A DNA stretch of 34,325 nucleotides from Sulfuricurvum sp. (lineage in GTDB: Bacteria; Campylobacterota; Campylobacteria; Campylobacterales; Sulfurimonadaceae). Where the stretch lies: the NCBI RefSeq assembly GCF_028712165.1, contig NZ_JAQTQR010000025.1, positions 1 to 34,325 on the forward strand. Reading direction: 5' to 3'. The notes beneath the pieces were generated by a model. That model was given only the letters and a program-made list of their open reading frames with translations, was not told where the DNA came from and searched no databases. This document shows positions 1-8,616 of the stretch, in pieces (the first letter of the stretch is position 1; each line of letters begins with the position of its first letter). The position numbers and the translations under genes are program-made.

Positions 1-425
1 CGCCAATCGGAGTATTAGGGCAGGTGTTTCAGGGCGTTACCCCATCATTCCACCCGTCAAATTATTAGTTTAACCCCCTTTTACGACTGGGGTTAGTGCA
101 ACTTTTAATTGCACAACGAGTCGCACCAAAGTAGCAATCGAGTTCTGCTTTGACCCATCATTCAGAATGTCTTCATACAGTTATTGTATATTCCAAATAT
201 AGCAAGACAACATTCAAAAAATAAGATGATAAATTCTAAAAGTTTGTCATGTTCCAAATAGTATATGTTGGTGACATCATCAAACTAAACTGCGTCCAAG
301 TCTGACTGAATGCAATCAAATAAACAGATTTAATTATTACATCACGTGTTCAAATAAGTTGTTGTTCAGTCCTTAATCATATAATGTGTGTACTAATTAA
401 GAGTTATATACAAAAAGGAATACAC
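1..425. other. Non-coding left edge with small hairpins
   Basis: I find no convincing gene here. The first ~170 bases look richer in G+C than what follows, and the remainder is very AT-rich. Two perfect hairpins lie back to back: TAACCCC (71-77) pairs with GGGGTTA (89-95), and GTGCAA (96-101) pairs with TTGCAC (109-114). The 10-mer CCCATCATTC occurs at 41-50 and again at 154-163. The 9-mer TTCCAAATA also occurs twice, near 188 and 253. This could be the end of a neighbouring unit or a recombination site, but nothing in the sequence decides that. A reading frame open from base 2 closes at about base 72, so a gene tail entering from the left cannot be excluded. Confidence 0.5.
41..163. repeat. 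Short direct repeat bracketing hairpins
   Basis: CCCATCATTC is found at 41-50 and 154-163, in the same orientation and 113 bases apart. The two small stem-loops at 71-114 lie between the copies. Ten identical bases is weak evidence alone, but the arrangement of hairpins between repeats is typical of recombination or small mobile sites. I cannot assign it to a known element. Confidence 0.35.
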
Positions 426-803
426 GTGCTTACATTCAAAGAATTTCTTGCTGGGGAAGCACAGAAAAAAGTCCTCGATAAAATCAATATATTTGAACAT
501 CATGTATATCAGAATATTCCAGGTACGAAAAATTCATTCAGGGAAGATCCTACTAATACGAGTTCAATGACGTTGAAGCATGCCCACGTATATGCCAAAC
601 CAAAGGGAATGGGAAAAGAGCTTTACTCGGTAAACATAAATGGAACAGGGCACGATGGTTCTAGTGGTAAAGAGATTCCTAATAGTCACGCTGATTATTT
701 TAGAGACAAAGGCTATCAAATTAAAAATGACAATATTCTTGAAAGCCTACTTCTTAACAACCTTGAGCCAGATGAGTATGAGTTGTTTATCCTAGGTGAA
801 TAA
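426..803 (+). CDS. Conserved-looking hypothetical protein (125 aa)
   Basis: I do not recognise a named family with certainty. The start chosen is GTG at 426, which has an AAAAAGGA ribosome binding site 6 bases upstream. An ATG in the same frame at 384 would add 14 residues but has no such site. The protein is soluble, with no signal peptide or membrane segment. A block rich in His and Gly (HAHVYAKPKGMGKELYSVNI, then GTGHDGSSGKEIP) is the most conserved-looking part, followed by an acidic C-terminus. It is the first gene of a left-hand group on the plus strand and is separated from the TIR gene by a strong hairpin, so it is probably transcribed independently. Function unknown. Confidence 0.75.
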   Translation: MLTFKEFLAGEAQKKVLDKINIFEHHVYQNIPGTKNSFREDPTNTSSMTLKHAHVYAKPKGMGKELYSVNINGTGHDGSSGKEIPNSHADYFRDKGYQIKNDNILESLLLNNLEPDEYELFILGE

Positions 804-822
804 TGTATAAAAAATCAGTAGA

Positions 823-860
823 GAGCAATCAAAAACCCGTTGGCGGCTTTTTGATTGCTC
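823..860 (+). terminator. Strong stem-loop between hypothetical and TIR genes
   Basis: A 13-bp perfect stem (GAGCAATCAAAAA at 823-835 with its complement at 848-860) is continued inside by CCG/CGG pairs around a TTGG loop. It begins 19 bases after the stop of the upstream gene and ends 34 bases before the TIR start. The A-run and T-run lie within the arms, and ATTTTC follows. That fits an intrinsic terminator acting on both strands better than it fits a regulatory RNA. Confidence 0.6.
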
Positions 861-894
861 ATTTTCAACGTTATGTGTAAAAGAAAAGGAAGAC

Positions 895-1824
895 ATGCGA
901 GTACTTGAACGAATTGAATTGATAGACCGAATAGGACGTGAGTTGCAATCACGTATGACTTTTGCTGATATTGCCATTTACTTAGGAGCCTATGGTGTTA
1001 AAACAAAAGATATTCAACCTAGTTCAAATAGTAAATGGGTCTACGTAAAAGAACTACTCGCTGATTGTGACGAGAGCCTAATATCATCAATTGCTGATGA
1101 ACTTGAACTTAATCATAACTTCTCTAGTAATGTTCCCAAAGAAGCAACTTTTTGGAAATCAGGGCATTTCAAATTATTTTTAAGCCATTTGGCATCCTTT
1201 AAATCAAATACCGCAAAGCTCCAACAAGTACTAAAGAAATATGCAATTACTTCTTTTGTTGCACATGAAGACATTCAACCAACAAAAGAATGGCAAATAG
1301 AAATAGAGTCTGCCTTGCACACCATGGATGCTATGGTTGCAATATTAATGGATGGTTTTAAAGAAAGCAATTGGTGTGACCAAGAAGTGGGATTTGCTGT
1401 AGGAAAAAATGTTTTAATTATTCCTGTCAGAAAAGGTCTTGATCCATATGGTTTCATTGGGAAGTATCAAGGTATTCAAGCCAATGGCAAAAATGTTGGA
1501 CAGGTTGCTGAAGAAATATTTCAGACAATTGTAAAGTCAACAAAAACACGCGGAAAAATGCTTAACTCATTAGCTAATGCCATTACACAGTCAATTGAGG
1601 TAGGAGAAGCTACCGAAAAAGTTTTTTTACTTCAATCTGTTCAGAATATTCCACTTGAAATACTAGAAAACATTAAAAAATCAGCAACTGAAAATACAAT
1701 CTTGATTAACTCACAGATATTTGTTAATGCATTAAATGAACTGTTCAGTGAATATTCTATAGAGAAACTCAATCTTGGAGGAGAAGCAGTTGCAACTCAA
1801 TGGAATGATGACGTACCATTTTAG
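895..1824 (+). CDS. TIR-domain protein (probable NAD-cleaving effector)
   Basis: 309 residues. The TIR domain spans about residues 91-200: it opens with FKLFLSH, has a central HEDIQPTKEWQIEIESAL helix region, and carries the WCDQEVGFA motif, in which E164 sits where TIR NADases have their catalytic glutamate. An ~85-residue N-terminal helical region precedes it, and a ~100-residue C-terminal region follows. Bacterial TIR proteins with these features usually deplete NAD+ during phage infection; that is family knowledge, not shown here. The start follows AAGGA at 885-889. The peptidase gene begins about 50 bases downstream on the same strand, so the two are probably one operon. No transmembrane segment is seen, so a cytoplasmic location is expected. 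Confidence 0.85.
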   Translation: MRVLERIELIDRIGRELQSRMTFADIAIYLGAYGVKTKDIQPSSNSKWVYVKELLADCDESLISSIADELELNHNFSSNVPKEATFWKSGHFKLFLSHLASFKSNTAKLQQVLKKYAITSFVAHEDIQPTKEWQIEIESALHTMDAMVAILMDGFKESNWCDQEVGFAVGKNVLIIPVRKGLDPYGFIGKYQGIQANGKNVGQVAEEIFQTIVKSTKTRGKMLNSLANAITQSIEVGEATEKVFLLQSVQNIPLEILENIKKSATENTILINSQIFVNALNELFSEYSIEKLNLGGEAVATQWNDDVPF

Positions 1825-1857
1825 AAAAGCTCATAACAAACCACAGGAGAAAAATAC

Positions 1858-1926
1858 TTGGATCAAGATATTCTAAATGTTATCAAAACTTTATGGCAAT
1901 CGTATGAATATAGAAAATGTAAATGA
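1858..1926 (+). other. Short frame with the good RBS, overlapping the peptidase start
   Basis: AGGAG at 1845-1849 is correctly spaced for TTG at 1858, not for the ATG at 1877 that opens the peptidase frame. The TTG frame encodes 22 codons (LDQDILNVIKTLWQSYEYRK and two more), stops at 1924-1926, and overlaps the peptidase frame. It may be the true N-terminus of the peptidase, disconnected by a one-base shift near 1915-1925, or a short leader peptide. Only a comparison with homologues can tell. Confidence 0.4.
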
Positions 1927-3007
1927 CGTTGAAATTTACAGAATAGCTGCAGGTGTATTAAGTGAAATAACTCATGACTTTAATGGTGGTATTTATGCAA
2001 AACTTGGTGGTAACTTGAATTTTTCATGGGTAGACAAGAAAATGGTAACTGCTTGGGCTGAATCCAAAGGAAACCCTGATAGTCCGCCAAATCATGAAAT
2101 CATACTTAGCTACGAATTAGCACGCCAAGTATATAGAGATATAGAAGGCTATTATGAGTTTGCTGCAAGTGCTCTCCTTGAAGAACCAATGATAACTATT
2201 TTTAATTCCTTTAATCCTAAACCACAGCTACCTGATTTTGACAAAAAAGCTATTATTACTAATATGTATCTTGGTGCCATTACTTGGGTATTTTTTCACG
2301 AGCTTGGACATCTAACACAGGAACATGGATATATCCGCTCTATTTTTGGCAAGGGGGAACCTAAGACTCGTATAGAAGATTGTGAATCTGATGGTGAGAA
2401 AAAACTAGAAGGTAAAGCCGCCACTATATCTCATGTGACAGAACTTGCAGCTGATGTCTATGCGACATATTCGTGCATAATGGAATTGATAAGACATTTT
2501 TCGCCAGAACAACTAGATGACGTTAATGAAGAATCCAAAAAATTATTCCAAGGAAATCTTTACTTAATGGTTTGTGGTATATCGTGTATATTTTACCGTT
2601 TTAATGGAGAAAGATTACTAGAGCCTCACGAAGAACCAATTGGTAGCCATCCCACTCCAATAAGGCGACTGGAACTTTGTATTCCAAACATATTTGAGAG
2701 ACTTGATGTTAATGGCACTGGGCATAAACTGCACGGAATGGATCGTAGTGTACTCGTCAACCTTTGTATTGGTGCTGCTGAAAGCGTCGGATTTTTTTGG
2801 CTGTGGCCTTATATTCATCCAGATGCAATCCCAGAACATTTCTTCGTGAAGGGAGTATTACAAGATCCATATAAAACGTCGTATTGGAAGGAAATTATAG
2901 AGTCTTGGGATGAAATTAAGGTTGAGATTAACAAAATCAAGCGTTTCGGCAATGAAAGGGGCTTACTCTTTTTTACAGACGAACTGCGTGATGAAGTATT
3001 TTCATAA
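1877..3007 (+). CDS. M48-like zinc metallopeptidase
   Basis: 376 residues as read from ATG 1877. The zinc site is clear: HELGH (H141, E142, H145) followed by ELAAD (E189 to D193), the ExxAD third-ligand pattern of M48 peptidases, and then GSHPTPIRRLEL (256-267), resembling the HPxxxxR segment of that family. Unlike HtpX or Ste24 it has no obvious transmembrane segments, so it is probably a soluble variant. It follows the TIR gene by 52 bases on the same strand and is probably co-transcribed with it, suggesting a two-gene effector or sensor pair. The start is uncertain: the best ribosome binding site serves an upstream TTG in another frame, and ATG 1904 is a further option. It could also be an unrelated peptidase of the ImmA/IrrE kind, although ExxAD favours M48. 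Confidence 0.8.
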   Translation: MLSKLYGNRMNIENVNDVEIYRIAAGVLSEITHDFNGGIYAKLGGNLNFSWVDKKMVTAWAESKGNPDSPPNHEIILSYELARQVYRDIEGYYEFAASALLEEPMITIFNSFNPKPQLPDFDKKAIITNMYLGAITWVFFHELGHLTQEHGYIRSIFGKGEPKTRIEDCESDGEKKLEGKAATISHVTELAADVYATYSCIMELIRHFSPEQLDDVNEESKKLFQGNLYLMVCGISCIFYRFNGERLLEPHEEPIGSHPTPIRRLELCIPNIFERLDVNGTGHKLHGMDRSVLVNLCIGAAESVGFFWLWPYIHPDAIPEHFFVKGVLQDPYKTSYWKEIIESWDEIKVEINKIKRFGNERGLLFFTDELRDEVFS

Positions 3008-3256
3008 TACTGGAATGTATCCAATAAACTAGACACTTATTAAGTAACTCAACAACTTCTAGTTTGTGACACAACTCCAATAAAGCTTCCCATATTTGCA
3101 CTAAACTCATTATAGGCGACATCATTTACCCCACAAAGCGTTCAACAACTAAAAAATGAGAATTTCCATAGCGCCTTAGGACTTTTGGAACACATTATTT
3201 TAAATCGATCAGCCTCATTTTCAATTGTGGTCAAAAAGTGTAAATATACAGTGATC
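3008..3256. other. Intergenic region with an inverted repeat
   Basis: The space lies between the convergent peptidase and recombination operons. An 8-bp perfect inverted repeat, AAACTAGA (3026-3033) and TCTAGTTT (3058-3065), has a 24-base spacer. I see no U-run typical of a terminator, so it may be a protein-binding or recombination site near the 3' end of the recombinase operon. I see nothing else here. Confidence 0.4.
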
Positions 3257-3808
3257 TCATTTATCTTTATTCCAAACCATACACATTGCACGCAGTCTAG
3301 CATTTTCTGCAAGCAAGCGTGCATTTTCTCTTTTTAATTCATTTGATTCTTTTGCCGATTCCCTTGCCCTTTCAATAATTCCTGCCTGCTCTTTGATCTG
3401 CCTATTCAACTCATCGATCTGCAAGTTTTTTACCTTCAGGTCTATCTTTTGCTTTTTTATCTCATCGATCTCGTCTCTAAGCTTCTTATTCTCCAGTATC
3501 AACCACGCTTTACTGTCTCGTTTGGGTTCGTCAGATGCCTTTGCATTTTCAAGATTTCTGATCTTTTTCATAAACGGATGCAAAAGTCGTTCAATCCTCT
3601 CATCATCTTTACTTTTCCTGTAAAGCGTTTTGACATTCACATTCAACTTTTTTGAAATAAGGATCATAGAAATGGAAGGCCATATGTAGCCTTTCTTTGG
3701 AATCTTTGAGTCAATTGGAATCTTCCTGATTTCATGGTGCTTTAATCGCTTTAGCCTATCGACAGCTTCTTTAATCTGCTCATAATCCACTTTTTCAGGT
3801 GCTGGCAT
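3257..3808 (-). CDS. Small HTH/coiled-coil accessory protein of the recombinase operon
   Basis: 183 residues. Residues 46-66 (SISMILISKKLNVNVKTLYR) look like a helix-turn-helix. Residues ~103-174 form a long, strongly charged coiled coil with heptad-like Leu/Ile/Ala spacing. The gene lies 3 bases after the 579-residue recombinase gene, with AAGGGG before its ATG, so it is translated from the same message. A small protein of this type closing a run of large tyrosine recombinases is what is seen in Tn554 (TnpC) and in GInt islands (GinD, a small helix-loop-helix protein needed for integration and excision). I infer the same role: DNA binding or assembly of the recombinase complex. Confidence 0.7.
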   Translation of the reverse strand: MPAPEKVDYEQIKEAVDRLKRLKHHEIRKIPIDSKIPKKGYIWPSISMILISKKLNVNVKTLYRKSKDDERIERLLHPFMKKIRNLENAKASDEPKRDSKAWLILENKKLRDEIDEIKKQKIDLKVKNLQIDELNRQIKEQAGIIERARESAKESNELKRENARLLAENARLRAMCMVWNKDK

Positions 3809-3811
3809 GTG

Positions 3812-5551
3812 TTAAATCCCCTTCGATTCTTGTTTAAGGCGATCGATAAGCCCGATTAGTGTCTGCGTATCGTTTTGAAACTCCATCATCCTTGCGTCCA
3901 ATTCATCTTTATATTCAGGAGAACTTTCTGCTTGACCATCGTATAACCTACTTAATTCCGGTGCAGTACGTTTTCTTTCTTGCAACATCTCGATAAAGGA
4001 TGGGATTTCAGATGCGTCTGGTTCAAACTTTTCGCATTCAGACAAATAACATGGCTTAACATCACCATACCCATACTGGCATGATTCGCCGAGGGCTAGC
4101 ATACAGAATCCATGATCATAATAGACAACACTAAGATCGTGCTTTCTTTTTATCGATGCATAAACCGCGAGCTGATCAAAGTAATCCAGATGTTCCCATT
4201 CCGAAGCTGATGCAACTCCAATAACTTCATTTGCAAAACTATTCACTTTTTGATTACTGACGTTGATCCCTAGCATTTTCCCTGCTGAAACAGCGCTCAT
4301 CTCCATGTAATCTCGCTCGTGACTTGAGGATATATATCCAGACGTTGTATCGATTTTAATATGGTTGAGATATTTTTGAATCATCTCTTCTGGCACACCC
4401 AAATCATACAACATCGTTGCAAAAGTGGCTCTCATCATATGAAAAGCGAAATACGGCAACCTCATGTCTTGAATGAATTTGTTTTTCGCTTTATGCAAAG
4501 CGGCATAACTGCGGACTTTAATAACGCCATGAGCCTTGTTGATAAACAGATATTCCGAACCGTTTTCCTCTCGCAACTCGTCTGTAAATTCCTCTATCTC
4601 TTTTAGGGTATCATAAACAACCTTGGAGACTAAAATTGGGGTGCCAATTGCCCATTCTTTAGTCTGCTTATCCTTTATTACCTGATGGCCTTTTAGCCAG
4701 TACATCTCCGACCAATCAGGATCAACTCCCCCAAGACCAATTTTATGCTTCCGACGATACTCCAGCGAATCTTTGATTTCATCATCGGAAACTGGTACAA
4801 GGCAGCCCTTTTTCAGCACTAAAACTTCAGTGATTCTCAATCCAGTATGTAAAGCCACCGTCATTGCGGCCTTAAGATATGGATCAGAGCATTTTACAAA
4901 TACTCTAGTGATCTTCAGTAAATCATCATAAGGAATCACTTTACTCTTCTGCACAAACTGTAAACGAACCAATTCTTGTCTAAACTGATAGCGCTCCTCA
5001 CCAGACATATAGCTAGATATTTCATGAGGTAGCAGTACGCTATAATCACGTCTAAACACCCATTCAAAACCTTTATAAACCCCACCCAATTGAGCTAGCA
5101 TCAACAGAGTATTATTTGCATACTGACTAGCCGTACGAGGTTGAAGAGAATCCTCACAGTCTTTGACAATAGAACTCTTCACACGTCGCTGCAGATCCCC
5201 GACATAATCCATCCAAGCATCATAGAAATTGTCTTTTTCGGTACTTGCCCCATGATTATCCAACGCAAATTTAAAAAAATATTTCGCATGATCGACCATA
5301 CTCCTCACGCTACTACCCTGAAAGTCTTGTCTTGTAAGCAACGTCCAAGCCCAGAATTTACATATTTTTTTGATCTCGTCGCTTGCCCACGTAAAGATTA
5401 CTGTTATTTTCGCATCAGGCCTCTTTTCATACTCCGACACATCCCATTCATCAGGAATATCTTTTACTACACTACTAATGTACTCTAGGTAAAATTTTCT
5501 TTCGCTTTTACTAGAGGGTTCTTGAAGGATTATTTCTTCAGCAGTACTCAT
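3812..5551 (-). CDS. Tyrosine recombinase (579 aa, TnpB/Gin type)
   Basis: The C-terminal catalytic domain has the full set of residues: R239 in HTGLRITEV, HMMR at 371-374, H397 in LNHIK and the nucleophile Y406 in TSGY. The N-terminal ~220 residues form a large arm and core-binding region. After the nucleophile there is an extra ~170-residue tail with a cysteine cluster (CMLALGESC then CYLSEC). That tail is also found in the large recombinases of Tn554-like and GInt-like elements but not in ordinary phage integrases. ATG 5551 has AGAGGAG upstream and overlaps the end of the preceding recombinase gene by 14 bases, so the two are translationally coupled. Role: strand exchange for integration and excision of the island. 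Confidence 0.88.
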   Translation of the reverse strand: MSTAEEIILQEPSSKSERKFYLEYISSVVKDIPDEWDVSEYEKRPDAKITVIFTWASDEIKKICKFWAWTLLTRQDFQGSSVRSMVDHAKYFFKFALDNHGASTEKDNFYDAWMDYVGDLQRRVKSSIVKDCEDSLQPRTASQYANNTLLMLAQLGGVYKGFEWVFRRDYSVLLPHEISSYMSGEERYQFRQELVRLQFVQKSKVIPYDDLLKITRVFVKCSDPYLKAAMTVALHTGLRITEVLVLKKGCLVPVSDDEIKDSLEYRRKHKIGLGGVDPDWSEMYWLKGHQVIKDKQTKEWAIGTPILVSKVVYDTLKEIEEFTDELREENGSEYLFINKAHGVIKVRSYAALHKAKNKFIQDMRLPYFAFHMMRATFATMLYDLGVPEEMIQKYLNHIKIDTTSGYISSSHERDYMEMSAVSAGKMLGINVSNQKVNSFANEVIGVASASEWEHLDYFDQLAVYASIKRKHDLSVVYYDHGFCMLALGESCQYGYGDVKPCYLSECEKFEPDASEIPSFIEMLQERKRTAPELSRLYDGQAESSPEYKDELDARMMEFQNDTQTLIGLIDRLKQESKGI

Positions 5552-8500
5552 CAGCCAACTCCTCTAGTCTTTTGACAATATTCTCATCCCTTTGACACTC
5601 CAGAAATAGGTGCTCAGAAAATCCAGTCCCTCTATATCGAGCAAGGCTCATGGATGATTTTTGATATTTCAGTTTCCAATACGGAAGATTTCCTGTAGTC
5701 GGGGTATATAATGCACACCCCTTACAGCCTGAGTTGCCCGAAGTTTGCCTAAATGCTTTACAACTGAAACATACGCTTGCACCACCCATACATTTTCCAC
5801 CCACAACATCTATGGCATCACCAAACTCTGCAGCCTGCTCGTCGGTCATAGGCTTTGGTTCTCCGGGGTATTTCGTCAAAATAATTTCTTTAATTGTGTC
5901 CTCTATCGTAGTAATAAGCGCACCCCTCTTCAAGGCCATAGTCTCACGTTGTGATACAGTATCTATATAGCTCTTCATAGTAGTCTCGATTCCATCACCT
6001 AATGCAGCTGCAACTAGTGCAATACTACTACCAGAACGAATAAGACGTGTCGCACCAGAGTGTCTAGACTGATGACCCGTAAACCCGTCTGGTAATCCCA
6101 AAATCTTTCGCAGCTCCACAAGCCGATCACTCAATCTAGAAGTAGATATAGGATAATAAAGCCCTTTTTTACCAGGAGATGCTGACTCCTCGAGAAATAT
6201 ATACTCTTTCAAATCCGGCACAACAACATCCCTGTGCACCTGTGTAATCTTGATAGCTTCATCTAAAAGGGACGGAACTAGATCGTCCATTACTAAAGCA
6301 AAAGGGTCTTTTCTCTCGCCCTTTAAACTAGCTAAACTCACAACTTCCATCTTCTTCTTCTTTTCTGAGTAATAACTCAGAATTTTTTCATTAGATGAGC
6401 CGAGAAGACGAAGTGTGTCGGTTTTCATATTCACAATCTCACTCACTCTGCGAAAGGTCATCAATTGCAGTACGGTCGCAATATCAAATAGGCGCTCTTT
6501 CGTCCGCTCTCCCGCACCCTTTTGAATATATGAGATAATAGCCTTCATATTGTCATCGGAAAGCAGCACCATAGATGACCTTCCCGATGCCTTCATTCTG
6601 AATTCGCCCTTATGTATAGCCACATGAGGATCAAACCATTCCGGCAGCAAAGGTTTCACTTTTCCAATCACAGCTCTCAGCAATAGAACCATAGCCTTAG
6701 CATTGGCTTCTTTCCCGCTGTCGCGCAGGTCATTACACCTATCATAAAACATCTGCTTTTTAATATTGGTGAATTCCTTCCACTGCAATATTCCAAGCTC
6801 ACCTAAAAAACTCTCCAAATGAACCGCGGTCAACATGTGAGTTGGCAGAGATACTCCCTTTGCTGCAGTCTCCTGCAAATAGACTTTGTCAAAATAGGTC
6901 TTCATTATATAGCGGAAGTCATCGTTTTTGATTTTAGAGAATTTCAACTCCCTCCCGTCAACGTACCAGACATCATCATCAAACACATATCCTTCATCTC
7001 TATTATCAAGTAAATCAGATGAAGCAACCCCATCTTTAACCATCAGTCTGTATACCTGCTTGATTTTAACCGTATCCATTTTTTCTATGTTGTAGTCATC
7101 AATAGTAAACTCAGATGTTTTTTTTGCCTCAAAAACCTCTTTTGCTTTTATGAGATGACTAAGGCAAGGTGTTTTTTTATTGTAGACACCCTCATGAAGC
7201 TTTGCAACGTAGTAAAATACATTATCTTTCTCACCTGCTAGTGCTTCCTCAACAATTCTCTTTTTGCGCTCTGAAGTGCTGGCATAAATGTCCTCCATCC
7301 AGCCTTTTTGAATAAACGGTACAATAAGCTCATTGACAATACGATTTTTCCGTAAATTTAGAGTTCTTCTTAAGGCTCCCTCCTCAAATACAAAATTATC
7401 TAAAAGATCATCATCAATCTCATCCAGTTGCTTTTCCTTGAAGGTCCATGCAAAAAGAAACGCACCAATGCCAATCTTTACATCACCACTGCAAATTGTC
7501 AATGCCCTCCCCATTACCTTATCTTGCCACTTGATATTGAGAGATTCCATATGATTTCGCGCAGCCACCAAGTGACTAGATTTAAGCGCAGTAGAGTCAA
7601 ACAACAGAGGATCTACCAACGCGCCAGCCATCACTGCTTCTCTTAATGCAAAATTGGCAATCACCCGCCTAGTACCATAGTCTGTGAATTGCTCCTCAAA
7701 CCACTTACGATCCACCTCTCCAAGAGGCTTTTGCAAAAGGCCAAAAAAGTTCTCAATATATTCAAATTTTATAGTGCGCTCATAGCTGCCGTACTCTTCA
7801 GTAGTTAAGCAAAGCATTCCATAGGCAACAGCTTCTGCGAGCGTTTTTATTCCTTTTGGCTCTTTTGGGGCCAACTCCTTAGCCTTCTCTTTTAGACCAT
7901 AATTTTGTTTGCTTGTTTTTTGAGTATATTTAAGATGCCTAAAGGCATCCTCAAGCAATCCCTCCTCCTTTAGAAATTTATGCTTCTCGGGATAATTACT
8001 CCGCCACCTTGCGATGTTTTTTTGTCTAAAAGCGACTTCAAGCGCTACTTTCTTTTTTTCCTCATAAGTCAATTCATTAAACGGCAATTTGCCTGAAGTC
8101 ATGTGAGCAGTAACCTCCACTAGACACCCGAGTTCAATTGCTTTTTTATAGTACCTACTTGCATGCTTCTGAAAAGCGCCAACAGCGTCATGCTTTTTAG
8201 CCGCCCTAGCAACAAGCTCCTTTGCTTCATCATCACGCATATCCGACCAGTTCTCAGGGATTGTCCAGCCCCCTGAAACCATCATCTCTTTCCAAACACC
8301 AAGCTCCTGAGCCTTCAAATACTTTCCAGGACTATCCCTTTCAAACAATCTTGCAGTCTTATGGTTGACAACAGATGCTACCAGCACTCGCTTTGCGTCT
8401 GCTTCACTTATCCTTGACCAAGGGACAATATCCCTCCATCCTGTTATTTCAAGAAACTCTTTACGAAGCCCCTTGCTGAGCAATTTAATATAGAGTTTAA

Positions 8501-8600
8501 TATTATTCTGAATAAATCCAGAGGATGAATTGTACTGTCCATATTTTTCACGCAAATCATCCAAACACTTCTCATTCGTTCGCTCCATTGGTTTTGTCAT
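5538..8600 (-). CDS. Very large tyrosine recombinase (~1020 aa)
   Basis: The C-terminal third is a tyrosine recombinase: FRRVSEI gives the first Arg, GHQSRHSGATRL the His-x-x-Arg (H843, R846), and MKSYID the nucleophile (Y878). The usual second His/Trp position falls in ALGDGIET and appears replaced, which is unusual. A cysteine cluster follows (C937, C944, C947, C959, C962), probably a zinc ribbon. The first ~600 residues carry no domain I can name; they contain repeated basic helical segments. ATG 8600 is chosen because TTGGGG precedes it. A GTG at 8639 would add 13 residues and overlap the serine recombinase gene by 23 bases, but has no ribosome binding site. The gene sits between the serine recombinase and the 579-residue recombinase in one operon. 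It fits the largest integrase of a GInt-type set. Confidence 0.85.
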   Translation of the reverse strand: MTKPMERTNEKCLDDLREKYGQYNSSSGFIQNNIKLYIKLLSKGLRKEFLEITGWRDIVPWSRISEADAKRVLVASVVNHKTARLFERDSPGKYLKAQELGVWKEMMVSGGWTIPENWSDMRDDEAKELVARAAKKHDAVGAFQKHASRYYKKAIELGCLVEVTAHMTSGKLPFNELTYEEKKKVALEVAFRQKNIARWRSNYPEKHKFLKEEGLLEDAFRHLKYTQKTSKQNYGLKEKAKELAPKEPKGIKTLAEAVAYGMLCLTTEEYGSYERTIKFEYIENFFGLLQKPLGEVDRKWFEEQFTDYGTRRVIANFALREAVMAGALVDPLLFDSTALKSSHLVAARNHMESLNIKWQDKVMGRALTICSGDVKIGIGAFLFAWTFKEKQLDEIDDDLLDNFVFEEGALRRTLNLRKNRIVNELIVPFIQKGWMEDIYASTSERKKRIVEEALAGEKDNVFYYVAKLHEGVYNKKTPCLSHLIKAKEVFEAKKTSEFTIDDYNIEKMDTVKIKQVYRLMVKDGVASSDLLDNRDEGYVFDDDVWYVDGRELKFSKIKNDDFRYIMKTYFDKVYLQETAAKGVSLPTHMLTAVHLESFLGELGILQWKEFTNIKKQMFYDRCNDLRDSGKEANAKAMVLLLRAVIGKVKPLLPEWFDPHVAIHKGEFRMKASGRSSMVLLSDDNMKAIISYIQKGAGERTKERLFDIATVLQLMTFRRVSEIVNMKTDTLRLLGSSNEKILSYYSEKKKKMEVVSLASLKGERKDPFALVMDDLVPSLLDEAIKITQVHRDVVVPDLKEYIFLEESASPGKKGLYYPISTSRLSDRLVELRKILGLPDGFTGHQSRHSGATRLIRSGSSIALVAAALGDGIETTMKSYIDTVSQRETMALKRGALITTIEDTIKEIILTKYPGEPKPMTDEQAAEFGDAIDVVGGKCMGGASVCFSCKAFRQTSGNSGCKGCALYTPTTGNLPYWKLKYQKSSMSLARYRGTGFSEHLFLECQRDENIVKRLEELADEYC

Positions 8601-8616
8601 AACTGCCCCAACAATA

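Noticed and set aside
60-170. Hairpins and GTTTAAC-like ends resembling an integron attC site
   Set aside because: The paired elements are too close together and the right-hand box does not match the attC consensus; no integron integrase is in the window.
823-875. Hairpin followed by CAACGTTATGT, reminiscent of a Vibrio-type cassette recombination site
   Set aside because: No matching complementary box precedes the hairpin, and the neighbouring genes lack such sites.
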